From Nitratireductor aquimarinus (GTDB lineage: Bacteria > Pseudomonadota > Alphaproteobacteria > Rhizobiales > Rhizobiaceae), in assembly GCF_046773475.1 (NCBI RefSeq), contig NZ_CP177240.1, positions 434,001 to 498,000 on the forward strand: 64,000 bases of DNA. The letters are read 5' to 3'. Of this stretch, positions 44,269-52,782 are shown in pieces. The notes beneath the pieces are model-generated. The model did no database searches. It had not been told where the DNA came from and saw only the letters and a list, made by a program, of their open reading frames with translations. Positions within the stretch are counted from its first letter, which is position 1. Every line of letters starts with the position of its first letter. Made by a program: the position numbers and the translations under genes.

Positions 44269-45009
44269 ATGATCGACCGACCCCTTCTGATTGCTCACCG
44301 TGGGGCCTCGAGCCATTACCGTGAAAACTCTCCTTCTTCATGGCGTGGAGCCGTGACCGCGGGCGCCGACATTATCGAAGCCGATACCCGCATTACCAAA
44401 GATCATCGCATCGTCATCAGCCATGATGCAGATCTGACCCGTGTGGCCGGACAGCCTGCGATTGTCGCACAGACAACTTTCTCCGAGCTTCAGGAACTGC
44501 TTGCCGAGGGTGAACCGGCAGCACCCGCACTTGCCGAGCTCTTTGCCACTGTACCGACCGATCAGGCGTTGCTCTACGACATAAAGGATGAACGCCCCGA
44601 GGCACTGGCGCTGCTGGTCGAGGCGTCACTCGCCAGTGGCCGCAAAGCGCTGATATTTGGTGTGCACCATGTGGACAGCCTGGTTCGTCTCCGAGCACTC
44701 GGCTGGCGCGGAGACGTGCTCGGTCTGCTGGTGGACATGGAGGAACAGGAAGCTTTTTTCGCCGAAAGCGGAACCGTCCTCAGAATGTGGGAAGACTACG
44801 CCCTGTCAGCTCCCGAAAGACTGCGCCAACATGTACAGGCGGAGCACGCAGTCTGGATCACCACAGGTAGAACTGACGGACGCCAGGTCGGAGATCACGA
44901 TGCATCAAACCTTCTCGGGCTGGCCGAAATGGGTGCATCCGGCTTCCTCGTCAACGACCCGGCTGCGTGCCGCAATTTGCTAAATCAAACGAAGGGCGCC
45001 AGCGAATGA
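44269..45009 (+). CDS. Glycerophosphodiester phosphodiesterase, cytoplasmic UgpQ-type
   Basis: 246 residues. GDPD active site: LIAHRGASSHYRENS (His10-Arg11, Glu19-Asn20), DIIEADTRITKD (metal acids Glu37/Asp39), VISHDADLTR (His52-Asp53) and LLYDIKDE (usual Glu-x-Lys has Asp). No signal peptide, so it acts on imported substrate, hydrolysing glycerophosphodiesters to sn-glycerol 3-phosphate and an alcohol. It lies two bases after the DppF-like gene and overlaps the DppB-like gene by ATGA, embedded inside the transporter operon. Paralogous position to ugpQ in the Ugp system. Confidence 0.9.
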   Translation: MIDRPLLIAHRGASSHYRENSPSSWRGAVTAGADIIEADTRITKDHRIVISHDADLTRVAGQPAIVAQTTFSELQELLAEGEPAAPALAELFATVPTDQALLYDIKDERPEALALLVEASLASGRKALIFGVHHVDSLVRLRALGWRGDVLGLLVDMEEQEAFFAESGTVLRMWEDYALSAPERLRQHVQAEHAVWITTGRTDGRQVGDHDASNLLGLAEMGASGFLVNDPAACRNLLNQTKGASE

Positions 45010-45941
45010 CCTTCGGCTTCGTCACTCTGAAATTACTGCGCGGGATTTTGACGCTTTTTCTGGCCGTCACCTTCGTCTTCCTAATCCTGCGGTTCGCGGG
45101 CGACCCGATGCGCCTAATGCTGCCCGATGACACACCGCCGGATGTGCTGGAACACTACCGGCACGTCTACGGGCTGGACCTGCCACTGCCAGTGCAATAT
45201 CTGCGCTATCTGCAGGGACTGACACAGGGTGAATTCGGCTACTCATTCCGGGATCAGCAGCCAGCACTGGACACAGTCATGAGCCGTGTTCCTGCAACAC
45301 TGCTGCTGGGGCTGGTCAGCTTCGCCCTGTCCACCATCTTCGGCATGGTGGCCGGCGTTATTGCTGCGCTCAAACGCGGCAGTACAGTGGATCATGCCGT
45401 CATCAGCTTTTCCATCTTCGGCCATTCAATGCCGAGCTTCTTTCTGGGCATCCTGATGATCCTGCTATTCGCCATGACTTGGCGGATCCTGCCCAGCGCC
45501 GGCATGGGAACGCCGGCCCACCTGGTCATGCCGGCGTTGACGCTGGCCGTTGGAGGGGCAGGAGCGATCGCGCGCTTCACGCGATCATCCATGCTGGAAG
45601 TGCTCAGCCAGCCTTACATTAGAACCGCCCGCGCCAAGGGCGTACCGGTGCGGACACGGGTTCTGCGCGATGCGGTGCCGAATGCAGCGATCCCAGTCAT
45701 CACAGTTCTGGGCCTGCGTATGGGGGGGCTCATCTCCGGCACGGTGGTTGTCGAGACCGTCTTTGCATGGCCGGGCATCGGGCAACTGCTTGTGACTGCG
45801 GTCGGGCAGCGCGATCTGGCTGTGGTCCAGACCATCGTCATCCTGATCGCCTTCACGATGGTCACGGCCAACTATCTGGTGGATCTGGCCTATCGGTGGC
45901 TCGATCCACGCATCGCGACCGCAGGAAAGGACGCAGGATGA
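45006..45941 (+). CDS. Peptide-type ABC transporter permease, DppB-like
   Basis: 311 residues from ATG 45006, overlapping the phosphodiesterase stop. Starts MTFGFVTLKLLRGILTLFLAVTFVFLILRFAGDPMRLML and has EAA loop QPYIRTARAKGVPVRTRVLRDAVPNAAIPVI. The usual PGDP motif reads AGDP. About six membrane spans. Forms the channel with the product of 45938-46852. Confidence 0.92.
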   Translation: MTFGFVTLKLLRGILTLFLAVTFVFLILRFAGDPMRLMLPDDTPPDVLEHYRHVYGLDLPLPVQYLRYLQGLTQGEFGYSFRDQQPALDTVMSRVPATLLLGLVSFALSTIFGMVAGVIAALKRGSTVDHAVISFSIFGHSMPSFFLGILMILLFAMTWRILPSAGMGTPAHLVMPALTLAVGGAGAIARFTRSSMLEVLSQPYIRTARAKGVPVRTRVLRDAVPNAAIPVITVLGLRMGGLISGTVVVETVFAWPGIGQLLVTAVGQRDLAVVQTIVILIAFTMVTANYLVDLAYRWLDPRIATAGKDAG

Positions 45942-46852
45942 GCACTCCAGATCTCTCCCTCACGCCAGAACGTCCCGACGTCTTCTGGCGGCGAAGGGCC
46001 CGTGCGAAACGTTCCGCAACTGCTCCCGGTCCCATGGTTCAGCTCTCTTTCATCTGGCTGGCGCTGGTGGTGTTCGTAGCCATTTTTGCTGACCTCCTCG
46101 CGCCGTATTCCTACACCGAGCAGAGCCTGCTTTCCCGCCTCAAGCCCCCCGTCTTCGCAGGTGGCGATGCCGCTCATCTACTGGGTACCGACAACCTCGG
46201 CCGCGATGTCCTCAGCCGACTGCTTTACGGCACACGGATGAGCGTGATCATCGCGCTCGCGGGCTCCCTGATCGGCGCAACGGTTGGCACGGTAATTGGC
46301 ATTGTCGCTGCACATTTCCGTGGCTGGGTTGAAGAAGCGATCATGACCCTGGTCGACCTGCAGGCGGCCATGCCTTTCCTGATAATCGTCCTGGCCATTC
46401 TGGCTTTCTTCGGAAACTCGATCGAACTGTTCATCCTCATTGTGGGGCTGCATGGCTGGGAAACATATGCGCGTGTCACCCGCGGGCTGGTTCTGCAGGC
46501 AAACAGCCAAAGTTATGCGTTCGCCATCCGCACCCTCGGAATCCCGCCGGTGCAGATTTATTTACGCCATATCCTGCCGAACATCCTGTCCATCCTGATC
46601 GTTCAGGTGACCCTCAATTTTCCCGATTTGATCCTTCTGGAGACATCGCTGAGTTTCCTGGGGCTTGGGATCCAGCCGCCGCAGACGAGCCTCGGGCTGG
46701 CGCTAGGGGACGGACGCACCTACCTGGCTTCGGCCTGGTGGGTAGGTGTGCCTGCGGGCGTGGTGATTTTCCTGACAACGCTGTCGATCAGCCTTGCAGG
46801 CGACTGGCTGCGGGATCGACTGGATCCGACACTCAATAACGCTCACAACTAG
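45938..46852 (+). CDS. Peptide-type ABC transporter permease, DppC-like
   Basis: 304 residues from ATG 45938 (ATGA overlap with the DppB-like gene, GCAGG ribosome-binding site); earlier in-frame starts are inside the upstream gene. Contains LGTDNLGRDVLSRLLYGTRMSVIIA and EAA loop SQSYAFAIRTLGIPPVQIYLRHILPNILSILIV. Last gene of the Pho-box operon. Confidence 0.92.
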   Translation: MSTPDLSLTPERPDVFWRRRARAKRSATAPGPMVQLSFIWLALVVFVAIFADLLAPYSYTEQSLLSRLKPPVFAGGDAAHLLGTDNLGRDVLSRLLYGTRMSVIIALAGSLIGATVGTVIGIVAAHFRGWVEEAIMTLVDLQAAMPFLIIVLAILAFFGNSIELFILIVGLHGWETYARVTRGLVLQANSQSYAFAIRTLGIPPVQIYLRHILPNILSILIVQVTLNFPDLILLETSLSFLGLGIQPPQTSLGLALGDGRTYLASAWWVGVPAGVVIFLTTLSISLAGDWLRDRLDPTLNNAHN

Positions 46853-47160
46853 AGCATCTTCGATGAACGCAGAGTCGATTTAAGGTTTCACGCGGACGGC
46901 CTTGTCTGTTTCACTGCTGCGGGTGATTTGGCAGGAAAGGCCGCCGCCAGAACCGTCGGCAACCACTCCATCTAATCAAAACTGACGCGTAACCAACCGA
47001 AATCAGCCTCCGGCAAACCCGGAGCGGTTCACCATCACCGCGAGCCGAGAACCACAGCCATGCAAATGTGGAGTGAGATCACTTTCCTACGAACCGCGCA
47101 ACCGAAAGAAGAGGGCGAAGCCCTTCACCCGTATTCGTTGAGTTGCAACGCAGTCTGGAC
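46853..47160. other. Intergenic spacer between convergent operons
   Basis: 308 bases without a gene. The only structure seen is a small hairpin AGGGC-GAA-GCCCT at 47113-47125. The GntR gene converges from the right. No repeat or IS end recognised. Confidence 0.4.
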
Positions 47161-47901
47161 CTATGCCGGAGCGATGGCCTCTGAGGAGAAGAGATAGCCG
47201 TCGAATTCCGGATCATCGACGTCAGAGAGCGCCATAAGAGTGAGGCGGACGTTCTCCAGATGCTGCCACATTGCCTGACGCGCCGCCGGGGCGTCCTTCA
47301 TCTGCAGGGCATTCAGGATCGCGTGGTGATCCGACAGCCAGTTGGAACGGTAGGTCTTATCGAAAATTCGATTGTGCAGCCGCGCCCACATCCGGCTTTG
47401 CGCGCGTTTGCGCCACAGCTCCTCGACCATGTCGACGAGAACGGCGTTCTGGGTAGCTTCGGCAATCAGTCGATGAAAAAGTTCATCACCAGAATAATCG
47501 TCGTCGCCAGCTTCAATGGCCTTGTTCTCTAAAGCGAGCGCCTGCCGCATCTGCATGATGTCCGCCTTGGTGACGGTGACGGCGGCAAGCGCTGCGATGC
47601 TGCTTTCCAATAGCTGGCGGGCTTGCAGCAGTTCAAAGGGGCCAAAGTCGACCGCCGTTTCATTAGGGCACGCATGGGGCAGGCGCGCCAGATAGATGCC
47701 GGAGCCCTTGCGTACCTCGACCAGCCCTTCGATCTCCAGCATGATGACGGCTTCGCGGACGACGGAACGGCTGACGCCCATGTCTTCGGAAATCTGGCGT
47801 TCCGTGCGCAGGCGGTCGCCCACCGCACAGCCGCGCGCGACGATGTCCTGCTTCAGTGCTTCGGCCACATCCTGATAGCGTCGTTTGGCCGTTGCAGCCA
47901 T
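47161..47901 (-). CDS. GntR family regulator, FadR subfamily, UxuR/ExuR-like
   Basis: 246 residues. Winged helix at the N-terminus (YQDVAEALKQDIVARGCAVGDRLRTERQISEDMGVSRSVVREAVIMLEIEGLVEVRKGSGIYL) and FCD effector domain (LLQARQLLESSIAALAAVTV...DELFHRLIAEATQN...SDHHAILNALQMKDAPAARQAMWQHL). Two bases downstream of the beta-glucuronidase gene, hence same operon. The two TTGG-N4-CCAA sites between dctP and dctQ resemble UxuR/ExuR operators (core TTGGTNNACCAA), so this protein probably represses both divergent glucuronide operons until an aldonate or uronate binds. Confidence 0.88.
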   Translation of the reverse strand: MAATAKRRYQDVAEALKQDIVARGCAVGDRLRTERQISEDMGVSRSVVREAVIMLEIEGLVEVRKGSGIYLARLPHACPNETAVDFGPFELLQARQLLESSIAALAAVTVTKADIMQMRQALALENKAIEAGDDDYSGDELFHRLIAEATQNAVLVDMVEELWRKRAQSRMWARLHNRIFDKTYRSNWLSDHHAILNALQMKDAPAARQAMWQHLENVRLTLMALSDVDDPEFDGYLFSSEAIAPA

Positions 47902-47903
47902 TT

Positions 47904-49709
47904 CTAGTCCTCCTCGCGTTCTCCGGCTGCCAGCTCATGATACCAGGCCGCCAGAATGGAAAACGCCTCCTTGCGCGTTTCCTTGTCCGCGTGGATCAGC
48001 CCTTTCCGGTTGAAGCCAGCCTGATAGATATTCTGCCGCCGCTCAATGCGGAAATCATAGAGTATCCACGGGGATATGCCCTTCACATAGGGAAGGCGAC
48101 GCAGCATCGCGATCTGGTCGCGATAGACGTCAGCCATGTAGCTTTCGCTGAAGAAGCCCTTCTTCGGCGCCCCTTCGCCGATGGCAGCATCGGCGCCTGT
48201 CTCGGAAATGACAACCGGACGGTCGGGCGCGGAGTTGCGGCCGATCACTTCCAGGTCGTCGATATTCTCATCGTACCAGCCGTAATATTCGTTGATGCCG
48301 ATCACGTCGATGTGGTCGGCGAGGCGATCCTCGATCTTGCGCCTGGCGTGATTGATGAGGCAGGCCGCGGAAGTGAGGCGCGTCGGATCTGCCTCCTTGG
48401 CGGTCTCGGCGAGCCGGCGCATGAAGGACAGCCGCGCATCGGTGTCGGGGTTCTCATTGCCGACCGACCAGATGATGACGCTGGCGCGGTTGCGGTCGCG
48501 CTTGATCAGTTCGAGAAGTTGGTTCTGCGCATCCTTGAAGGTTGCCGGGTTCTCGAAATCGATTGCCCAGTAGACGGGGATCTCCTCCCAGAGCATGAAG
48601 CCGAGCTCGTCGGCCATCTGTGCTGCGCGCTCGTGATGGGGATAATGCGCAAGGCGCAGATAGTTGCAGCCCAGTTCACGCGCATGTTCGAAACGGCGGC
48701 GCAGGTCGTCCTCACCCGTCACCTTGCCGTGCTTCAGATCATCTTCGTGTACGGAGATGCCGCGCAGGAAAACCGGCTTTCCGTTGAGCAGGATGTCGGT
48801 TCCGCTGCGCTCGATGCGCCGGAAGCCCACACGGTCCTGGACGAGGTCACCGCCCGCTTCCAGCGTCACATCGTAGAGACGGGGCGAGGCGGGCGACCAG
48901 AGTTCCGGTCGGGCGTCGAGAAGCGCGTGGAAACGGCTATCCTGAATTGGCAGGGTCGCATCAATGCCGAGTGCGGGAATGGTCAGCCGCGCGCTTTGGG
49001 CGTTGCCATCGACGTCGCCCGACACCTCGATGCGTTCGTAACCCGCGTCGCCGGCAAGGCGCACGAACAGGTCGCGAATGACGGTCTTCGGCGTTTCGTA
49101 GAGCTCCACTTCGCGGTAGATGCCGCCATAGTTGAACCAGTCGGTGTTGCGCATCGGTACGCGGTCCAGCGTACGGGTGTTGTTGACGCAGAACATCAGC
49201 CAGTTGCGGCCTTCGCGCAGATGACCGGTCAGTTCCAGGAAAAAGGGTGTCGATCCACCGTAATGATTGCCGAGGAATTCGCCGTTGAGGAACACCTTGC
49301 AGTCGTATTGTGCCGCGCCGACGCGCAGGAAGTAACGGCGATCGGCGCTCAGCTCTTCCATGTCGAGCGGGCGCGTGTACCAGGCGCTGCCCTCAAAGAA
49401 GTACCACTTCTCCTTGAGCATTGCCCAGCATGAGGGAACCGGAACCGTCTCGCCCTCATAGGGATCGTAATCCCAGGGCTCGGTTTTTTCCTCCTGGGGC
49501 TGCGGCAGCATGGAAAACCATTTCTGCCGCAGCCCCGTGTCGAGGAGATCGACGCAGAAATTATACGCGCCGTCGAGCGAGCGCGCCTGCCGCCCACCGG
49601 TGAAGATCATGGTGGTGTGGTTCAGCGATTGCGTATTGAAGGGGACGTCATAGTCCTCGTCATGCAGCGCTGTCAGCGCGTTTTCGGCAAGGTGAGATCG
49701 CTCGAGCAC
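47904..49709 (-). CDS. uidA: Beta-glucuronidase, glycoside hydrolase family 2
   Basis: 601 residues from GTG at 49709 with GGAGAAA upstream. GH2 sugar-binding, Ig-like and TIM-barrel domains. Acid/base Glu419 in IIWSVGNENPD, nucleophile Glu503 in VVISETGAD, and the N-x-K-G motif FNRKGLI (Asn567, Lys569) that contacts the glucuronate carboxylate in true beta-glucuronidases; together these separate it from beta-galactosidases. No signal peptide: it hydrolyses glucuronides after import by the TRAP transporter, releasing glucuronate for UxaC, UxuB and UxuA. Between dctP (27 bases) and the gntR gene. Confidence 0.92.
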   Translation of the reverse strand: MLERSHLAENALTALHDEDYDVPFNTQSLNHTTMIFTGGRQARSLDGAYNFCVDLLDTGLRQKWFSMLPQPQEEKTEPWDYDPYEGETVPVPSCWAMLKEKWYFFEGSAWYTRPLDMEELSADRRYFLRVGAAQYDCKVFLNGEFLGNHYGGSTPFFLELTGHLREGRNWLMFCVNNTRTLDRVPMRNTDWFNYGGIYREVELYETPKTVIRDLFVRLAGDAGYERIEVSGDVDGNAQSARLTIPALGIDATLPIQDSRFHALLDARPELWSPASPRLYDVTLEAGGDLVQDRVGFRRIERSGTDILLNGKPVFLRGISVHEDDLKHGKVTGEDDLRRRFEHARELGCNYLRLAHYPHHERAAQMADELGFMLWEEIPVYWAIDFENPATFKDAQNQLLELIKRDRNRASVIIWSVGNENPDTDARLSFMRRLAETAKEADPTRLTSAACLINHARRKIEDRLADHIDVIGINEYYGWYDENIDDLEVIGRNSAPDRPVVISETGADAAIGEGAPKKGFFSESYMADVYRDQIAMLRRLPYVKGISPWILYDFRIERRQNIYQAGFNRKGLIHADKETRKEAFSILAAWYHELAAGEREED

Positions 49710-49736
49710 GTCTTTTCTCCGTCGGTCGGGTGTGGC

Positions 49737-50717
49737 TTATTCGCCGGCGGCCTTGATGCGGTCGATCAGGTCGGAGACCTTCTCGGACTTCGCGGCGGTT
49801 TCCTCGTGCATCGGCGCGACGGCTTCTGCGAAGGCAGCCTTGTCGACCTCGTGGAACTCGACATTGAGCTCCTTCTTGGCCTGCTCGATGGAGGCTTCGC
49901 TGGCCTTGTTCCACTGTTCGCGGTGGAACTGGGCGGATTCGGTCGCAGCCTGCTTGAGCGCCTTCTGCTGCTCTTCGCTCAGTTCGTCCCAGACCTTGGT
50001 GGAGATCACGACAATCGACGGGATCATGGTGTGCTCGTCGAAGGAGAAGTGCTTGGAGACTTCGCCGTGCCGGGCGCTCGTGAGCGCGGTCGGGTTGTTT
50101 TCCGCACCGTCGACGACGCCCTGCTGCAGCGCGCTGTAGAGCTCGCCCCAGCTGATCGGGGTCGGGTTGCCGCCAAGGAGCTCGACCATCCGGATCGCCG
50201 ACGGGCTCGGCTGGACGCGAACCTTCATTCCCTTCAGGTCGGCCGGCGTCTTGACCGGCTTGTTGGCGTAGAAGGAGCGTGCGCCCTCGGTGTAGTAGGT
50301 CAGGCCGATGAAACCCTTGTCGCGCGACGCCATCAAAACCTCGTCGCCGATCTCGCCGAGCAGAACGTCGAAGAGATGATCTTCATCCTTGAAGATGTAG
50401 GGCAGGTTCAGCGCGCTGTAGGAGTCCTCGAAAGCCTCGAGCTCGCTGGCATTGGACTTGGCCATGTCGAGCTGGCCGTTCTGCACGAGCTCCATGGATT
50501 CGCGCTGGGTGCCGAGCTGGGCGTTGGCGTAGACCCGGATCTTGATCTCGCCGTCGGTCAGTTCTTCGACCCGGTCACCCATGAACTCCATGCTCTTGTG
50601 GAGCGGATGGTCGTCCGGGTTGTTGTGGTTGAGCTTGAGCGTCTTGGCATAAGCGGTCCCGGCCATGAGCATGGCGATTGCACCAGCAAGCGCGCCGATA
50701 GCGGACATCTTCTTCAT
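49737..50717 (-). CDS. dctP: TRAP transporter solute-binding protein DctP
   Basis: 326 residues from ATG 50717 (GAGGG ribosome-binding site). Signal peptide MKKMSAIGALAGAIAMLMAGTAYA, then KTLKLNHNNPDDHPLHKSMEFMGDRV. The TRAP signature runs ARSFYANKPVKTPADLKGMKVRVQPSPSAIRMVELLGGNPTPISWGELYSALQQGVVDGAENNP, including the Arg that grips the ligand carboxylate. Ligand probably a glucuronide or uronate. Unusually, it is expressed divergently from dctQM rather than preceding them in one operon. Confidence 0.93.
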   Translation of the reverse strand: MKKMSAIGALAGAIAMLMAGTAYAKTLKLNHNNPDDHPLHKSMEFMGDRVEELTDGEIKIRVYANAQLGTQRESMELVQNGQLDMAKSNASELEAFEDSYSALNLPYIFKDEDHLFDVLLGEIGDEVLMASRDKGFIGLTYYTEGARSFYANKPVKTPADLKGMKVRVQPSPSAIRMVELLGGNPTPISWGELYSALQQGVVDGAENNPTALTSARHGEVSKHFSFDEHTMIPSIVVISTKVWDELSEEQQKALKQAATESAQFHREQWNKASEASIEQAKKELNVEFHEVDKAAFAEAVAPMHEETAAKSEKVSDLIDRIKAAGE

Positions 50718-50809
50718 CGAGGAAACCCTCCCTGTTGAAATTAGGTACGCAAGGGAGCAGCCGGCAAAATGGTGCGCCAATAGTTCTCCCTGGTCGCAAA
50801 CTTTCCAAA

Positions 50810-50854
50810 TTGGGCGACCAAAAGTCAATCCATAACTGAAATTTGGTTGACCAA
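50810..50854. promoter_or_regulatory. Two UxuR/ExuR-like operators between dctP and dctQM
   Basis: TTGGGCGACCAA (50810-50821) and TTGGTTGACCAA (50843-50854), the second flanked by AAAT and TTTT. Both fit TTGG-N4-CCAA; centres are 33 bases apart, about three helical turns, which would place two dimers on one face. They sit in the 204-base divergent region, so one regulator could switch both operons. Confidence 0.7.
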
Positions 50855-50921
50855 TTTTGCAAAACAGGGAATCCTGACCGGAAATGCGCCGCCGAGGCGC
50901 CGAAACTGTCGGGGAGGATTC

Positions 50922-51458
50922 ATGAACGAGTCCGCTGGAAGGCCGGCCAGGACTGGTGGCCTGGAACGGATGCACCTTGTCGTCGACGCATCGCTGCGCG
51001 CGATCATCGGCATCATCTTTGCCGTTCTGGTCGTCTGTGTGGTCTGGCAGGTGGTCAGCCGCTACGTGTTCGGTACACCAAGCACGGTGACCGACGAACT
51101 GGCGCGGTTTCTGTTCATGTGGCTGGCGCTGATCGGCGGGGCTTACACGCTTGGCCTGAAACGGCATCTCGCCATCGACCTTCTGCCGCTCAGTCTGAAG
51201 GGCGCTGCGGAGCGCAACCTGCGCCTGGTGATCGTCGGCATGGTTGCCGCCTTCGCGGGGCTGGTCATGGTCTATGGCGGCGGGCAGCTTCTCCTGGGTG
51301 TGCTGCAGACGGGGCAGGTTTCGCCGGTGCTGCGGGTGCAGATGGGCTACGTCTATGGCGCCATACCCTTCTCCGGCCTGGTCATGCTGTTCTATTGCGC
51401 GCTGTCGGCGCGCGACATCCTGATGGGGCACGATGTTGCCCCGCTGATGGGCGACTAG
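50922..51458 (+). CDS. dctQ: TRAP transporter small membrane subunit DctQ
   Basis: 178 residues from ATG 50922, preceded by GGGGAGGA; an in-frame ATG at 50847 lies inside the operator and is rejected. Four hydrophobic helices, with VVSRYVFGTPSTVTDELARFLFMWLALIGGAYTLGLKRHLAIDLLP as the family core. Couples the binding protein to the large permease. The large subunit starts nine bases later. Confidence 0.9.
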   Translation: MNESAGRPARTGGLERMHLVVDASLRAIIGIIFAVLVVCVVWQVVSRYVFGTPSTVTDELARFLFMWLALIGGAYTLGLKRHLAIDLLPLSLKGAAERNLRLVIVGMVAAFAGLVMVYGGGQLLLGVLQTGQVSPVLRVQMGYVYGAIPFSGLVMLFYCALSARDILMGHDVAPLMGD

Positions 51459-51467
51459 GAGAGGATC

Positions 51468-52772
51468 ATGGAAGACTATTTCAACGCCATCGTCCTGTTC
51501 GGTTCCTTCGCCTTCTTCATGGTGCTGGGCGTGCCCATTGCCTTTGCCATCGGCCTTGCGTCTGTGGTGACGTTCATGACGTTCATGACCTTCAACCAGT
51601 CGGTCTTCATCGTCGCCCAGCAGATCGCCTCGGGTCTAGACAGTTTCACGCTTCTGGCCATTCCCTTCTTTATCCTGGCGGGGCACATCATGAATCGCGG
51701 CGGCATTGCCATGCGACTCATCGATTTCGCCAAGGTGCTGGGCGGGCGGCTGCCCGGCGCGCTGGCACACTGCAATGTCCTGGCCAACATGATGTTCGGT
51801 TCGATCTCCGGCTCCGCCGTCGCGTCGGCTGCCGCCGTGGGCGGCGTCATGGCGCCGCTGCAGGAGAAGGAGGGTTATGACAAGTCGTTTTCGGCGGCGG
51901 TGAACATCGCCTCCTGCCCGACCGGCCTTCTGATTCCGCCAAGCGCGACCTTCATCGTCTATTCGCTGATCACCGGCGGCACGTCGATCGCCGCTCTCTT
52001 CGTGGCCGGCTATGTGCCCGGCATTCTGATGGGCCTTTCCCTGATGCTGGTTGCCGGCATCATCGCCAAGCGGCGGGGGTATCCGGTGGCCGAGCGGTCG
52101 TCCTGGCGCGAAGTCGTCGATACGGGGCTGCGCGCGCTTCCGCCGCTCGGACTTATCGTGATCGTCATGGGCGGCATCATCGCCGGCATCTTCACCGCCA
52201 CGGAAGCGTCCGCCATCGCGGTCGTCTACACGCTGTTCCTGGCGCTGTTCTGGTATCGCGAAATCACCATTCGCGACCTGCCGTCCGTGCTCATCGAGGC
52301 GGCCGTCACCACCTCGATCGTCCTTTTGATGATTGGCGCGTCGATTGCCATGTCCAAGGCCATGGCCTTTGCCGACATTCCCTACATGATCTCGGATGCG
52401 CTTCTGGCGCTTTCGGAAAACCCGATCGTCATTCTGCTCATCATCAACCTGGCTCTGCTCGTCATCGGAACCTTCATGGACATGACGCCGGCACTGTTGA
52501 TCTTCACGCCGATCTTCCTGCCGGTGGTGAAGGATCTCGGCATGGACCCGGTGCATTTCGGTGTGATGATGACCTTCAACCTGTGCATCGGCATCTGTAC
52601 GCCGCCGGTCGGTTCGGCGCTTTTCGTCGGCTGCTCCGTCGGCAAGACGTCGATCGCCTCGGTGCTGCGGCCTCTTCTGCCCTTCTATGCCGTGCTTTTC
52701 GCCCTGCTGCTTGCCGTTACCTACATTCCCGCGCTCAGCCTGTGGCTGCCGCGTCTGCTTCTGAATTATTGA
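51468..52772 (+). CDS. dctM: TRAP transporter large permease subunit DctM
   Basis: 434 residues, about twelve membrane helices, normal length for DctM. Conserved GSISGSAVASAAAVGGVMAPLQEKEGYDKSFSAAVNIASCPTGLLIPPSATFIVYS and the second scissor helix region FMDMTPALLIFTPIFLPVVKDLGMDPVHFGVMMTFNLCIGICTPPVGSALFVG bind the transported acid and sodium. Forms the channel with DctQ and takes substrate from DctP. Confidence 0.94.
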   Translation: MEDYFNAIVLFGSFAFFMVLGVPIAFAIGLASVVTFMTFMTFNQSVFIVAQQIASGLDSFTLLAIPFFILAGHIMNRGGIAMRLIDFAKVLGGRLPGALAHCNVLANMMFGSISGSAVASAAAVGGVMAPLQEKEGYDKSFSAAVNIASCPTGLLIPPSATFIVYSLITGGTSIAALFVAGYVPGILMGLSLMLVAGIIAKRRGYPVAERSSWREVVDTGLRALPPLGLIVIVMGGIIAGIFTATEASAIAVVYTLFLALFWYREITIRDLPSVLIEAAVTTSIVLLMIGASIAMSKAMAFADIPYMISDALLALSENPIVILLIINLALLVIGTFMDMTPALLIFTPIFLPVVKDLGMDPVHFGVMMTFNLCIGICTPPVGSALFVGCSVGKTSIASVLRPLLPFYAVLFALLLAVTYIPALSLWLPRLLLNY

Positions 52773-52782
52773 GCTCGCAAAG

